From the NCBI GenBank assembly GCA_036392375.1, contig DASVYC010000026.1, forward strand, positions 1 to 64,000: a stretch of DNA of 64,000 bases. Direction: 5' to 3'. This DNA comes from JAFEBO01 sp036392375. GTDB lineage: Bacteria > Planctomycetota > Phycisphaerae > Phycisphaerales > UBA1924. The translations under genes were made by a program, and so were the position numbers. Positions 52,369 through 60,755 of the stretch are shown one piece after another; within the stretch, counting starts at the first letter, position 1, and each line of letters opens with the position of its first letter. The notes beneath the pieces were generated by a model that saw only the letters and a program-made list of their open reading frames with translations, did not search any database and was not told the DNA's origin.

Positions 52369-54018
52369 ATGCAGATGAACTGTCTTGCCGCCGCCGCGCT
52401 CGCCGCGCTCGCGGGCTCCGCGTTCGGTCAGTCGGCCATCAAAGGTCCGAGCTCGTCGCAGACCCCGTATCTGGTTCCCAGTCCCACGGTCACCGGGGTG
52501 GACACGATCTCGATTCTTACCGTGGGCGATACGATCGGCGGCTACCGCCTGGTGGGCATCCCCGATGGCATGGGCGCGCTGCGCAACGCCGCGAATCCTG
52601 GCACCTTCGACCTGTTCGTGAACCACGAGCTGAACTTCACGCAGGGGGTCGTCCGGGCTCACGGCCAGACGGGGGCATTCATTTCCCGCTGGAACATCAA
52701 CACCGACCCGAGCAACCTGGCGGTCAACGCCGGGCGGGATCACAACACCAGCTTCGCCGACGCGTTTGAGTGGAACGGCGCCGCGTGGACCAACGCGGCA
52801 GGCATCGCGCAGCGCTGGGGCCGCTGGTGCTCCGCAGACCTTGCGGCTCCGAGCGCGTACAAGTTCGGCACCCTTGGGACCGACGCCCGGATCTACCTCA
52901 ACGGCGAGGAGGTCGGACCCGAAGGCCGCAACTACGCCCACATCGTGACCGGCCCCGCGGCGAACCAATCGTGGCGTCTGCCGCGGCTGGGTCGCTTCTC
53001 GGTGGAGAACCAGCTCGCCAGCCCGTTCCCGCAGCTCAAGACGGTGGTGATGGGCCTTGATGACGCGACCCCCGGACAGCTCTACGTGTACATCGGCACC
53101 AAGACCGCCGCGGGCAACGATGTGGAGCGCGCGGGCCTGACCAACGGCAGCCTGTACGGCGTTCGTGTCGCGGGCCTGGCGCTCGAGACCAGAGCCTCGG
53201 GCGCTTCGGGGCGGTTCGACCTCTTTAACCTCGGCAACGTTGAGAACACGACCGGCGCCGTCGTCCAGACCAACTCCGTCGCGGCCGGCGTCACCGAGTT
53301 CCTCCGTCCCGAGGACGGGCACTGGGACCCCCGCACCGGCCGCCAGAACGATTTTTACTTCGTCACCACCGATCGCTACAACACCGCCGCCACCCCTGGC
53401 AACTCCCGCCTGTACCGCCTGCGCTTCGACGACATCACCGATCCCACTCTGGGCGGCAAGATCACGATGCTCGTGGACGGCTTCACCAGCGGGCCTCAGA
53501 TGATGGACAACATGTGCATCGACCCCATGGGTCGCGTGCTCATCCAGGAAGACATCGGCAATCAGGCCGCCCTCGGCAAGATCTGGGTCTACAATATCGA
53601 GAACGGCAAGCTCCGCGAGATCGCGCGGCACGACCCGGCCCGATTCAGCGCTCCCGTCCCACCCTTCAGCCAGGACGAAGAGTCCAGCGGCATCATCGAC
53701 ATGTTCGACATCCTGGGCAAGGGCTGGTACACGCTCAACGTCCAGGCCCACTATCCGATCGCCGGCGAACTCGTTGAGGGCGGTCAGCTGCTGGCCATGC
53801 GGGTCGATCTCAATATCGCTTGCCCCGGTGACTTCAACAACGACACCTTCACCGACGATGCCGACTTCGTGATTTTCGCGGCCGCGTACAACAGCCTGCT
53901 CTGCCCCGGCGGGACGGTCATCACCTCCTGCCCATGGGACATCAACGGCGACGGCGAAGTCAGCGATCCCGACTTCGTGCTCTTCGCGCAGGGCTACAAC
54001 GACCTGCTCTGCCAGTGA
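52369..54018 (+). CDS. secreted PhoX-like (DUF839) protein with dockerin-like tail
   Basis: A 549-residue exported protein from ATG 52369 with CAGGAG upstream. Signal peptide 1-21 (LAGSAFGQ). The body resembles the PhoX/DUF839 family of calcium-dependent phosphatase-like propellers: LFVNHELNF, LNGEEVGPEGRNYAHIV, VVMGLDDATPGQLYVYIG, FLRPEDGHWDPRTGRQNDFY and FVTTDRYN, an arrangement with the RPEDG(x)W metal-binding phrase. Phosphatase activity is not certain. Residues 485-549 are two dockerin-like units (DFNNDTFTDDAD, DINGDGEVSDPD) with flanking Cys. Confidence 0.87.
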   Translation: MQMNCLAAAALAALAGSAFGQSAIKGPSSSQTPYLVPSPTVTGVDTISILTVGDTIGGYRLVGIPDGMGALRNAANPGTFDLFVNHELNFTQGVVRAHGQTGAFISRWNINTDPSNLAVNAGRDHNTSFADAFEWNGAAWTNAAGIAQRWGRWCSADLAAPSAYKFGTLGTDARIYLNGEEVGPEGRNYAHIVTGPAANQSWRLPRLGRFSVENQLASPFPQLKTVVMGLDDATPGQLYVYIGTKTAAGNDVERAGLTNGSLYGVRVAGLALETRASGASGRFDLFNLGNVENTTGAVVQTNSVAAGVTEFLRPEDGHWDPRTGRQNDFYFVTTDRYNTAATPGNSRLYRLRFDDITDPTLGGKITMLVDGFTSGPQMMDNMCIDPMGRVLIQEDIGNQAALGKIWVYNIENGKLREIARHDPARFSAPVPPFSQDEESSGIIDMFDILGKGWYTLNVQAHYPIAGELVEGGQLLAMRVDLNIACPGDFNNDTFTDDADFVIFAAAYNSLLCPGGTVITSCPWDINGDGEVSDPDFVLFAQGYNDLLCQ

Positions 54019-54199
54019 TACGGCTTTGGTGCGTTCCCGAGCGTACGGGTTGATGACACCCCCTTCCCGACGTTTTCGGCGCAACGCAACTGCTTGGACC
54101 GGCGCGGAGCTATCTGCGCCGGTGCTTTCCCGCCACGGGCGGCGCTTGTGGGGAGCGCCGCCCGTGGCATCGGTCCCCAATCCCCAACCGGAGCGCCTC

Positions 54200-54808
54200 A
54201 TGTTGCCTCAGCTTTTGACTCTGTCGGTCGTTGGCGTGCTGGCCGCACCCGCGGCGGCCGGATTTTCGTATGCCGAGTCCGTGAACGGCGATCTTTCGGA
54301 CGATCGTCTGGCGCCCAGTCAATTGATGGCGTCCTATGGCTCCAACATCCTGTCTGGGAGCATCGGCAAGGGGCCGCTGCCGGGCTCGCTGGATCTGGAC
54401 TACGTGACCGTGACGATCCCGGCGGGGATGCAGCTTGCGAGGCTCGATCTCGTGCAGGCCAACGTGGGCGGGGCGGTGTCGTTCATCGCGGTGGAGGCTG
54501 GCGCACAAATCTCCGTGCCGCACACCACGGTGGATGCCTCGCCGCTCCTGGGATGGCACCACTTCGGCGGGGCGGAGCAGGGCAGCGACATCCTGCAGGC
54601 GATCGGCGCCGGCCCGGGCGCGATCGGGTTTGCCGGCCCGCTTGGACCCGGGCAGTACACGTTCTGGGTTATGGAGCTGAACACCGCTGAAGCACGCGGC
54701 TACTCGTTCGAGTTCGTGGTCGTCCCGGCACCTTCCAGCGCGTGCCTGGCCGCCCTCGGCGGGCTCATCGCCGCCGGTCGTCGCCGGGGCGCGATGCTCT
54801 TCAACTGA
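54200..54808 (+). CDS. PEP-CTERM-like secreted protein
   Basis: A 202-residue protein; GGAGCG precedes ATG 54200. Signal peptide 1-21 (TLSVVGVLAAPAAAG). The body is a single beta-domain: LDLDYVTVTIPAGMQLARLD, GGAVSFIAVEAGA, GWHHFGGAEQG and GPGQYTFWVMEL, similar to pre-peptidase C-terminal-like domains. The tail (PAPSSACLAALGGLIAAGRRR) is PEP-CTERM-like, but has GAMLFN after the basic end, an unusual extension. A (GA)17 run and a terminator follow. Confidence 0.8.
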   Translation: MLPQLLTLSVVGVLAAPAAAGFSYAESVNGDLSDDRLAPSQLMASYGSNILSGSIGKGPLPGSLDLDYVTVTIPAGMQLARLDLVQANVGGAVSFIAVEAGAQISVPHTTVDASPLLGWHHFGGAEQGSDILQAIGAGPGAIGFAGPLGPGQYTFWVMELNTAEARGYSFEFVVVPAPSSACLAALGGLIAAGRRRGAMLFN

Positions 54809-54906
54809 TTCGAACGCTTGATCCGGGTTGGCTCGACATGCTGGGATCAGAAACGGCTTCATCCGACGCGGGCGGACAAACCCGTGCAGCCCTCATTGCG
54901 TTCGTT

Positions 54907-54946
<40 letters not shown>

Positions 54947-54988
54947 TGTTCGCTAGATCAGGACTATGCGAGGGTTGCGATACGTGTT

Positions 54989-55014
54989 GAGGCCCGCGTG
55001 TGAACGCGGGCCTC
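54989..55014 (+). terminator. rho-independent terminator
   Basis: A perfect 11-bp stem (GAGGCCCGCGT with ACGCGGGCCTC, loop GTGA) followed by GTTCTTTC. It ends the PEP-CTERM-like transcript just before the converging Rrf2 gene. Confidence 0.85.
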
Positions 55015-55044
55015 GTTCTTTCTGGCCTGAAGCGTCCTGTGCGT

Positions 55045-55512
55045 TCAGTCGTCGAGCAGCACGCCCTTCACGCTCAGCTTGGCGGTCGTTTCTTCGTCAC
55101 AGAGCGGCTTGTTGCTCTTGGGATCGGCGAGCAAGTCGGCGAGGCTCACGCCCTGATAGATCTCGATGACGGCGGCGGCGGCCTGATCGGCCTTGCGGTG
55201 CAGCGGGCAGAGGTAGGTGCCGTGGTTGTGCAGGCCCAGCGGGCATGACGTGATGCGCTGCACCGGGTCCACCGCGTTGATGACGTCGAGGAGCTTGATC
55301 TCGGTGTTGGGGCGGGAGAGCTTGTACCCGCCGCCGACGCCGCGGCGGCCGGTGATGAGCCCGGCGGCGGCGAGTTGCTGCAGCACCTTGGCGAGGTAGT
55401 TGCTCGGGACCTTGGTCTGGGTCGCGAGAGTCGTGGTGGGGACGAGTGTGTTGCCGTGCATCGCGAGGCAGGACATGGCGCGCAGGGCGTATTCAGCGGT
55501 GAGCGAGTGCAT
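55045..55512 (-). CDS. Rrf2-family transcription regulator with altered Fe-S motif
   Basis: A 155-residue regulator from ATG 55512 (MHSLTAEYALRAMSCLAMHG), GGAG upstream. Winged helix residues 4-75 with recognition region KVPSNYLAKVLQQLAAAGL and GRRGVGGGYKLSRP. Where IscR-type members have three Cys spaced six apart (92, 98, 104 in IscR), this protein has Cys90 and Cys102 at exactly the outer positions but Asn96 in the middle, flanked by His95 and His97 (CPLGLHNHGTYLCPLH). An iron-sulfur or mixed Cys/His site is possible. It lies 99 nt downstream of the P1B-4 ATPase in the same direction, which suggests metal- or stress-linked control. Confidence 0.87.
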   Translation of the reverse strand: MHSLTAEYALRAMSCLAMHGNTLVPTTTLATQTKVPSNYLAKVLQQLAAAGLITGRRGVGGGYKLSRPNTEIKLLDVINAVDPVQRITSCPLGLHNHGTYLCPLHRKADQAAAAVIEIYQGVSLADLLADPKSNKPLCDEETTAKLSVKGVLLDD

Positions 55513-55611
55513 CGAGATCTCCGAACCCAAGAAACGGTTCGCGGGCGACACGCCCATTCCCCGGAATGAGGATACACGAGTAAGGATGTGTGTGCCGAGC
55601 GTCTAGGCAAT

Positions 55612-57690
55612 TCATGGCAATGTTCGCATCTCACTCGGACCCGCCATCCAGAGCAGACGCAGCGAGTTGAGCACAACAAGCAGCGTGCCGCCCTCATGGG
55701 CGAGCACGCCCAGGCCCAGGGGAACCCTGTGGCCCGTGAGCGAACCGATCAGCGTGGCGAGCCCCATCACCGCGATGACGCTGAGCGCGAAGACGAGGTT
55801 TGCCCGGACGGTCGCCCGGGCCCTGCGGGCCAAGCCGACAGCCCAAGGAACCGTCCCCAGGTCGTCGGAGAGCAGGACGATGTCCGCGGACTCCAGGGCC
55901 GCGTCGCTGCCGATGGAGCCGATGGCGACCGAGACGTCGGCCGCGGCGAGGGCGGGTGCGTCGTTCACGCCGTCGCCGATGACCGCGACGCCCAGGTGCG
56001 GGTCGCCGGTGGTTTGGGCCCGGTGTTTGAGATCGTTCTTCAGCCGCGCCACAGCGTCGAGCTTGTCCTGGGGCAGCATCTCGGCATCGAAGGCATCGAG
56101 CCCGAGGCTCGTCGCGACGCGCTCCGCGGTGACTCTGTTGTCGCCCGTGAGCATCTTCACGGGCTTCACGCCCAGCGCGTGCAGGCGCGTGACGAGTTCC
56201 TTCGCGCCCGGGCGCACGGCGTCGGAGAGGATGAGCACCGCGGCCTGACCCACGGTGGCCGACTCGATGGAGCGCTCGTCGCCGGGATGATCCACGGCGA
56301 TCACGACGCCGATCTGGCCGCGGCTCTGGATGGTCTTCAGGACATCGTGCACGCGACCGCGGAGACAGACGGGTGTGATCTCGTCGGTGTGGGCGCGGCT
56401 GCCCAGACGGACCTCGACCTCGGTGCCCTGGGGGCCGACTGGGAGCTTGGCGCTCATGCCGCGGCCGGTGGTGTGGGTGATGTTGTGCAGGGCCGAGCTG
56501 GGTGCGATGCCCCGGGCGGCGGCGGCCTCGCGGATGGCGGCAGCGATGGGGTGGGTGCTCTCGCCCTCGATGGCGGCGGCGAGAGAGAGCAACTCCTTGC
56601 CGTCGGACCACGCGACGGCGTGCACTTGCTCGAGTCGCGGGCGGCCCATGGTGAGGGTGCCGGTCTTGTCGAAGCAGACTGCGCCGATGTTGGCCAGTCG
56701 GGTGATGGCCTGGCCGCCCTTGAAGAGCACGCCGCTGCGGGCGCCGCGGGCGATCGCGGAGAGCGTGGCGGTGGGCGTCGCGATGATCAGGGCGCACGGC
56801 GAGGCCACAATCAGGAGCGTGATCGCGGTGTAGACCGCGTCCTCGAAGGGCCTGCCGATCGCCAGCCACCAGATCAGGAAGACCGCGGCGGAGATCAACA
56901 TCACGCCCACGGAGTAAGGCTGACTCACGCGATCGATCACCTGCTGCACGGGCTCGCGCTGCTCGCGAGCGGTCGTGACGAGGCTGAGGATCTTCTGGAG
57001 GCTGCTCTCGCCGGCGCGGCGGAGGACCACCGCTTCCACCGGGTCGTCGAGGTTGATCGTGCCCGCGAAGAGCTCGTCGCCCTCCTTAACCACGCGGGGC
57101 ATGCTCTCGCCGGTGATGGCGCTCTGGTCCATCTCCGTGGCTCCCTGCACGAGACGGCAATCGGCGGGCGCTCGCTGGCCGGGCTTGATCTTCACGCGTT
57201 CGCCGATCGCCAAGGACTCGGGTGACGCCTCGACCCATGCGTCGTTGCGCAGCACGGTCGCCTCGGTGGGCATCAGCTTGTGCAGGGCCTCGACCTCGCG
57301 CTTGGTGCGAGCCATGGCGAGATCCTCGAGCGCCCCCGCGAGCACAAACAGGAACAGCAGCAGGGCGCCGTCCTCGGGGTGCCCGATCAGGGCTGCGGCG
57401 ACGGCGCCGACGACCATGAGCACGTCGATGTCGACCTTCTTCTCGAGCAGCGCCTCACCCGCGGCGCGAACGCCGTGGATCAGGCCCAGAGCCAGAGACG
57501 CCCAGATGAGCACGTCGCCCCGGGGCCAGTCGGCGAACTTGTGCAACACGAAGCCGAAGAAGAGCCAGAGCCCGGCCAGGATCGCGGACACGAGTTCTCC
57601 CCTGGTAGAGAAGAACGCGGCGATAAGGCGGGAGAGCGGGGGAAGCTGGGCGGGTGCCGGGTGCGGAGATGTGGTCGCGGGGCTCGGCAT
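55612..57690 (-). CDS. P1B-4-type heavy-metal-exporting ATPase
   Basis: A 692-residue P-type ATPase. Phosphorylation motif DKTGT (341-345), actuator TGES (193-196) and hinge GDGVNDAP are intact. The membrane metal motif is SPC (297-299, ASPCALIIATP), and the last helix has HEGGTLLVVLNSLRLL (His665 on). SPC plus HEGGT and the absence of N-terminal metal-binding domains define the P1B-4 group (CoaT/CtpD/PfeT type), which exports Co2+, Fe2+ or Zn2+ rather than Cu. Six to eight helices are visible, the first pair near 32-80. Probable co-transcription with the Rrf2 regulator downstream. Confidence 0.93.
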   Translation of the reverse strand: MPSPATTSPHPAPAQLPPLSRLIAAFFSTRGELVSAILAGLWLFFGFVLHKFADWPRGDVLIWASLALGLIHGVRAAGEALLEKKVDIDVLMVVGAVAAALIGHPEDGALLLFLFVLAGALEDLAMARTKREVEALHKLMPTEATVLRNDAWVEASPESLAIGERVKIKPGQRAPADCRLVQGATEMDQSAITGESMPRVVKEGDELFAGTINLDDPVEAVVLRRAGESSLQKILSLVTTAREQREPVQQVIDRVSQPYSVGVMLISAAVFLIWWLAIGRPFEDAVYTAITLLIVASPCALIIATPTATLSAIARGARSGVLFKGGQAITRLANIGAVCFDKTGTLTMGRPRLEQVHAVAWSDGKELLSLAAAIEGESTHPIAAAIREAAAARGIAPSSALHNITHTTGRGMSAKLPVGPQGTEVEVRLGSRAHTDEITPVCLRGRVHDVLKTIQSRGQIGVVIAVDHPGDERSIESATVGQAAVLILSDAVRPGAKELVTRLHALGVKPVKMLTGDNRVTAERVATSLGLDAFDAEMLPQDKLDAVARLKNDLKHRAQTTGDPHLGVAVIGDGVNDAPALAAADVSVAIGSIGSDAALESADIVLLSDDLGTVPWAVGLARRARATVRANLVFALSVIAVMGLATLIGSLTGHRVPLGLGVLAHEGGTLLVVLNSLRLLWMAGPSEMRTLP

Positions 57691-57748
57691 GAACCAGAGA
57701 GCCTAGCCGCGAATCCCGCGGAGTCGCCATCGGAGCGATTGCCGATCC

Positions 57749-59230
57749 TCAGCGTCGCACCTGCGGGGGAGCGTAAAACGCCTTCAGGCTGGTGGTCACG
57801 GCGTCGCCCTGGATCGGCGCGACCCGCTGGAACGCCTTTGGCGCTTGCGAGCCCTGCGGGATGAGCATGGCCGCCCCGGTGAAGCGGGGGTTGGCGAGGA
57901 CAACGGCCTCCAAGCGGGCGCGGAGGAAGTACATGCTCTCGGAGAGCTCAAGCGGGTACGAACTGATCTCGCCGTCGAGGCTGAAGTCGATCGAAGGGTC
58001 GCGCTTCTGGAGGGCGCGCTGGAACTCGACGGTGTTCAGGGGTTTGTCCGCGAGCGTGGGGACGACGTTCTTCTGGGCGTCCACGAACACCCACTGCCCG
58101 ACATCGCGGAGGTAGGCCTCGGCGACCACGTGCGAAGACCCGATCAGCATCGTGTCCACCTCGGGGTGCATCAGGATCACCTCGCGGGCCGAGATGCCCA
58201 CGGCGTTGAGGCACGCGGTGACGACCCCGGCGTACTCGGAGCAACTGAAACGCTCGCCCTTGCGGCCGGCCTCGATGATCTCGATGGCATTGGAGAGCGC
58301 CTTGGTGGGCGTGTTGCTGTGCTGCCACTGCGAGTGGACCCATTCGCAGATCAAGCGGACGCGTTCAAGGTCGGTGGTCGCATCGGCGATGAGCTCGTCG
58401 AGTTGATACGTATCGCGGAGTCGTCGGGCGAACGCACGGTCCTCGACGCCGCAGATGAACGGCGGAAGCGGGTCGCCCTCGTCCGAGTACGCGATCTCCT
58501 GCAGGCCGCGGTCGCGGACGCGGGTGTAGCCGTCGGGCACCTCAAGGTGCGTCTCGCAGCGTTCGGCCGTCTCGATGGAGAGGATGTCGTGGGTGATGTT
58601 GTTGCTCTTGTCGAAGCGGCGGCGGGGCTTCGAGTCGGCGACACGGATCCACCAGCGGAGCTCCTGACCCTCCCGGGTGACGACGTCGATCGTGTCGCAA
58701 TCGTCCGCTCCGAGTGTGACACGCCCGGCGTAGGTGATACGGACGGCGCGGATCGAATCGCTCATGGGCGAGCTCGACGTGAGTTCCCGCATCATCAAGA
58801 CCGAGAGAAACGCGGTGGCGGACGAGGCGACGTCGGCGAATCGGCCCTGGTGGACGACGCGGCGGTGATGATCGACGACCTCGAGCGTGCGGCCGTCGAA
58901 GGAGAGCGACTTGGTCGTCTCGGGGACCAACTGGGTGGAGAAGTTGCGCTGCTCGGCAAGGAAGCCAGGGGTGCGTCCGCCGCGCCTCCACTGGCAGATC
59001 TTCACCTCGGCGCTGGCGGGCACACCTCGATCGGGATCGCCCATGTAGCAGCGGACGAGATACTCCACCCGATCACCAGTCTTGAGCGCGGCGGCGCACT
59101 TAAGAAGGATGGTCCGGGGGTCGTCGTCGGGCTTGCCCCCGACCGACGCGGCGGGCGCGGCGGACAGCCCGGCCTGCGCGAGCAGAGCGATCAAGACGAA
59201 CTTGGTGAGACCGCGTCCGGAGGTGCGCAC
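57749..59230 (-). CDS. exported transglutaminase-like protein
   Basis: A 493-residue protein from GTG 59230 with AGGAA upstream. Residues 1-28 are a signal peptide. Residues 40-230 resemble an outer-membrane-lipoprotein-carrier-like beta half (LSFDGRTLEVVDHHRRVVHQ; LRWWIRVADSKPRRRF). The C-terminal domain has the transglutaminase-core triad: Cys330 (FSCSEYAGV), His367 (SSHVVAEAYL) and Asp384 (VFVDAQKN). Such domains work as proteases, amidases or cross-linkers; which is unknown. The gene is divergent from the small gene at 59380 across a palindrome. Confidence 0.85.
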   Translation of the reverse strand: MRTSGRGLTKFVLIALLAQAGLSAAPAASVGGKPDDDPRTILLKCAAALKTGDRVEYLVRCYMGDPDRGVPASAEVKICQWRRGGRTPGFLAEQRNFSTQLVPETTKSLSFDGRTLEVVDHHRRVVHQGRFADVASSATAFLSVLMMRELTSSSPMSDSIRAVRITYAGRVTLGADDCDTIDVVTREGQELRWWIRVADSKPRRRFDKSNNITHDILSIETAERCETHLEVPDGYTRVRDRGLQEIAYSDEGDPLPPFICGVEDRAFARRLRDTYQLDELIADATTDLERVRLICEWVHSQWQHSNTPTKALSNAIEIIEAGRKGERFSCSEYAGVVTACLNAVGISAREVILMHPEVDTMLIGSSHVVAEAYLRDVGQWVFVDAQKNVVPTLADKPLNTVEFQRALQKRDPSIDFSLDGEISSYPLELSESMYFLRARLEAVVLANPRFTGAAMLIPQGSQAPKAFQRVAPIQGDAVTTSLKAFYAPPQVRR

Positions 59231-59303
59231 CGGATTCCTTCCTTCGTGCGTCTTGGATACGCCGCGGCGACGCGGATGTTGCGGAGAATTGGATAGGGCG
59301 TTT

Positions 59304-59325
59304 CATGTGAAGATCTCTTCACATG
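59304..59325. promoter_or_regulatory. operator-like perfect palindrome
   Basis: Two perfect 10-bp arms (CATGTGAAGA and TCTTCACATG, 2-nt spacer) between divergent genes, 74 nt from the GTG of the transglutaminase-like gene. The AT-rich TGTGAAGA half stands out from the GC-rich background. Best read as a dimer-binding operator; a short hairpin is the alternative. Confidence 0.5.
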
Positions 59326-59379
59326 GTGGACGCGATAAAGATTCGCTCAAAGTGCCGTAAACTCGCGGCCGGAGGCCGT

Positions 59380-59862
59380 ATGACGTACTGGAACCGGTTG
59401 GTGCGGATCGAAGTGCCGCGGGACGGACAGTCGCCCAAGGTGGGGGCGGGTGTGTTCGTGGGTGCGAACCTGGAGGCTCCGCCGAGCTACTTCGGGAGTG
59501 TGTTTGTCTATCCGGAGCGGCAGACGTGGGTCTACGGCCGGAACTGGACACGGGCCGAGCAGACGCCCCGAGAGCTGCACGAGACCACCACGATCGAGGT
59601 CAAGTGCTGGGACGAGGAGGTGGTGGTGCGAATCGGCGGTGAGACGGTGTACAAGGGGCCGGCGGCGGGCGGGGCGGGGAACAACCCCGATGTGTCGCGC
59701 ATCGGCATGGGATTCCTGGATCGCAACCCCATGGCCAAGCCGATCCGTTTCGATTCACCCGCCGTCAAGAAGCTGACGCTGCGTCCGAGCGAGCTCGGAC
59801 CGGATGAGATCGAACCGGAAGCGGCACCCAAGCGTCGCGAGTCCAACCGTCCGCGGTTCTGA
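59380..59862 (+). CDS. small cytoplasmic protein of unknown function
   Basis: About 160 residues from ATG 59380 (MTYWNRLVRIEVP), with GGAGG close upstream; an ATG at 59323 lies inside the palindrome and has no ribosome site. The body is beta-rich (GAGVFVGANLEAPPSYFG, TTIEVKCWDEEVVVRIGGET, VSRIGMGFLD), suggesting a small beta-sandwich; the tail is Glu/Pro/Arg-rich. No signal peptide. No family recognised. Confidence 0.65.
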   Translation: MTYWNRLVRIEVPRDGQSPKVGAGVFVGANLEAPPSYFGSVFVYPERQTWVYGRNWTRAEQTPRELHETTTIEVKCWDEEVVVRIGGETVYKGPAAGGAGNNPDVSRIGMGFLDRNPMAKPIRFDSPAVKKLTLRPSELGPDEIEPEAAPKRRESNRPRF

Positions 59863-59898
59863 TCAAGCACCAATAGCGAATGTGCTATCGTGCGTTCC

Positions 59899-60738
59899 AT
59901 GGAACCACACGAGGTGGCGAAGCTCGAAGAGGATCGGCTGGCGGTCGGAGTGGCGGAGATCTCGCCGCATGTGCGGCCGATGCGTGGCGGCGGGGTGGCC
60001 TGCCGCGACGTGCCGGGGTCGTGGAACAACATGGCGGTGGGCCTTGGGATGCAAGGGCCGCTGGGGGACGATTGGCACGACGAGCTGCGGGCGATGTGCG
60101 CGTGGTACGAGCAGGCGGGTGTGGAGCCCCGGATCGAGGTGTCGCCGTTCGCGGATGCCGGGCTTCTGAAGCACTGCGAGACCGAGCGTTTCGTGGCCCG
60201 CGGCTTCGATAACGTGCTCTACCGGCTGGTGCGCGCGGGGGAAAAGGTGGAGCCCGCGATGGCGCCCGATCCTCGTATCCGCATCCGGGTCGTGCGCAAG
60301 GACGATGACGCGGAGATTCGCACCGCGTCGCGGATCGCGATGACCGGATTCCATCCGCCCGGGCACGAGTTCAGGGAGAGCGACTACGAGCTTTGGGCGC
60401 GGATCGTGAAGCACCCGCGGACGCGCACGTTTGTCGCCAGCGTCGAAACGCCGGACGGCCTCGTGGACGCCGGAGCGGGATCGATCGAGCTGCACAACGA
60501 GATCGCGTGCTTGTTCGGGCTCAGCACGCTGCACGAATACCGGCGGCTGGGGATCCAGCAGTCGATGATCGCGGCCCGGCTGAACACGGCGGCGGAGAGC
60601 GGCGTCAAGGTCGCCACCATCGGCTCACGCCCCGGCGCGGGCACGGAACGCAACGTGCGACGCATGGGATTTCAGACTGCGTACACCAAGGTCTTGCTCG
60701 CACGCCCCGGGCCGGGGCTGGTGCCGGCCCGGGGTTAG
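59899..60738 (+). CDS. GNAT-family acetyltransferase
   Basis: A 279-residue enzyme from ATG 59899. The acetyl-CoA-binding motif A is LHEYRRLGIQQSMIAARL (Q/RxxGxG-type turn at RRLGIQ), followed by the beta-5 region VATIGSRPGAGTERNVRRMG and FQTAYTKVLL. The N-terminal half (residues 30-130) is a degenerate GNAT-like unit, so the protein may be a tandem GNAT. Substrate unknown. It is followed by 6-phosphogluconolactonase after 17 nt. Confidence 0.83.
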   Translation: MEPHEVAKLEEDRLAVGVAEISPHVRPMRGGGVACRDVPGSWNNMAVGLGMQGPLGDDWHDELRAMCAWYEQAGVEPRIEVSPFADAGLLKHCETERFVARGFDNVLYRLVRAGEKVEPAMAPDPRIRIRVVRKDDDAEIRTASRIAMTGFHPPGHEFRESDYELWARIVKHPRTRTFVASVETPDGLVDAGAGSIELHNEIACLFGLSTLHEYRRLGIQQSMIAARLNTAAESGVKVATIGSRPGAGTERNVRRMGFQTAYTKVLLARPGPGLVPARG

Positions 60739-60755
60739 CCGGCAACAATCGCGGC

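Noticed and set aside
55612..57690. Copper-exporter call for the P-type ATPase
   Set aside because: The membrane motif is SPC, not CPC, and there are no N-terminal metal-binding domains; with HEGGT this is P1B-4.
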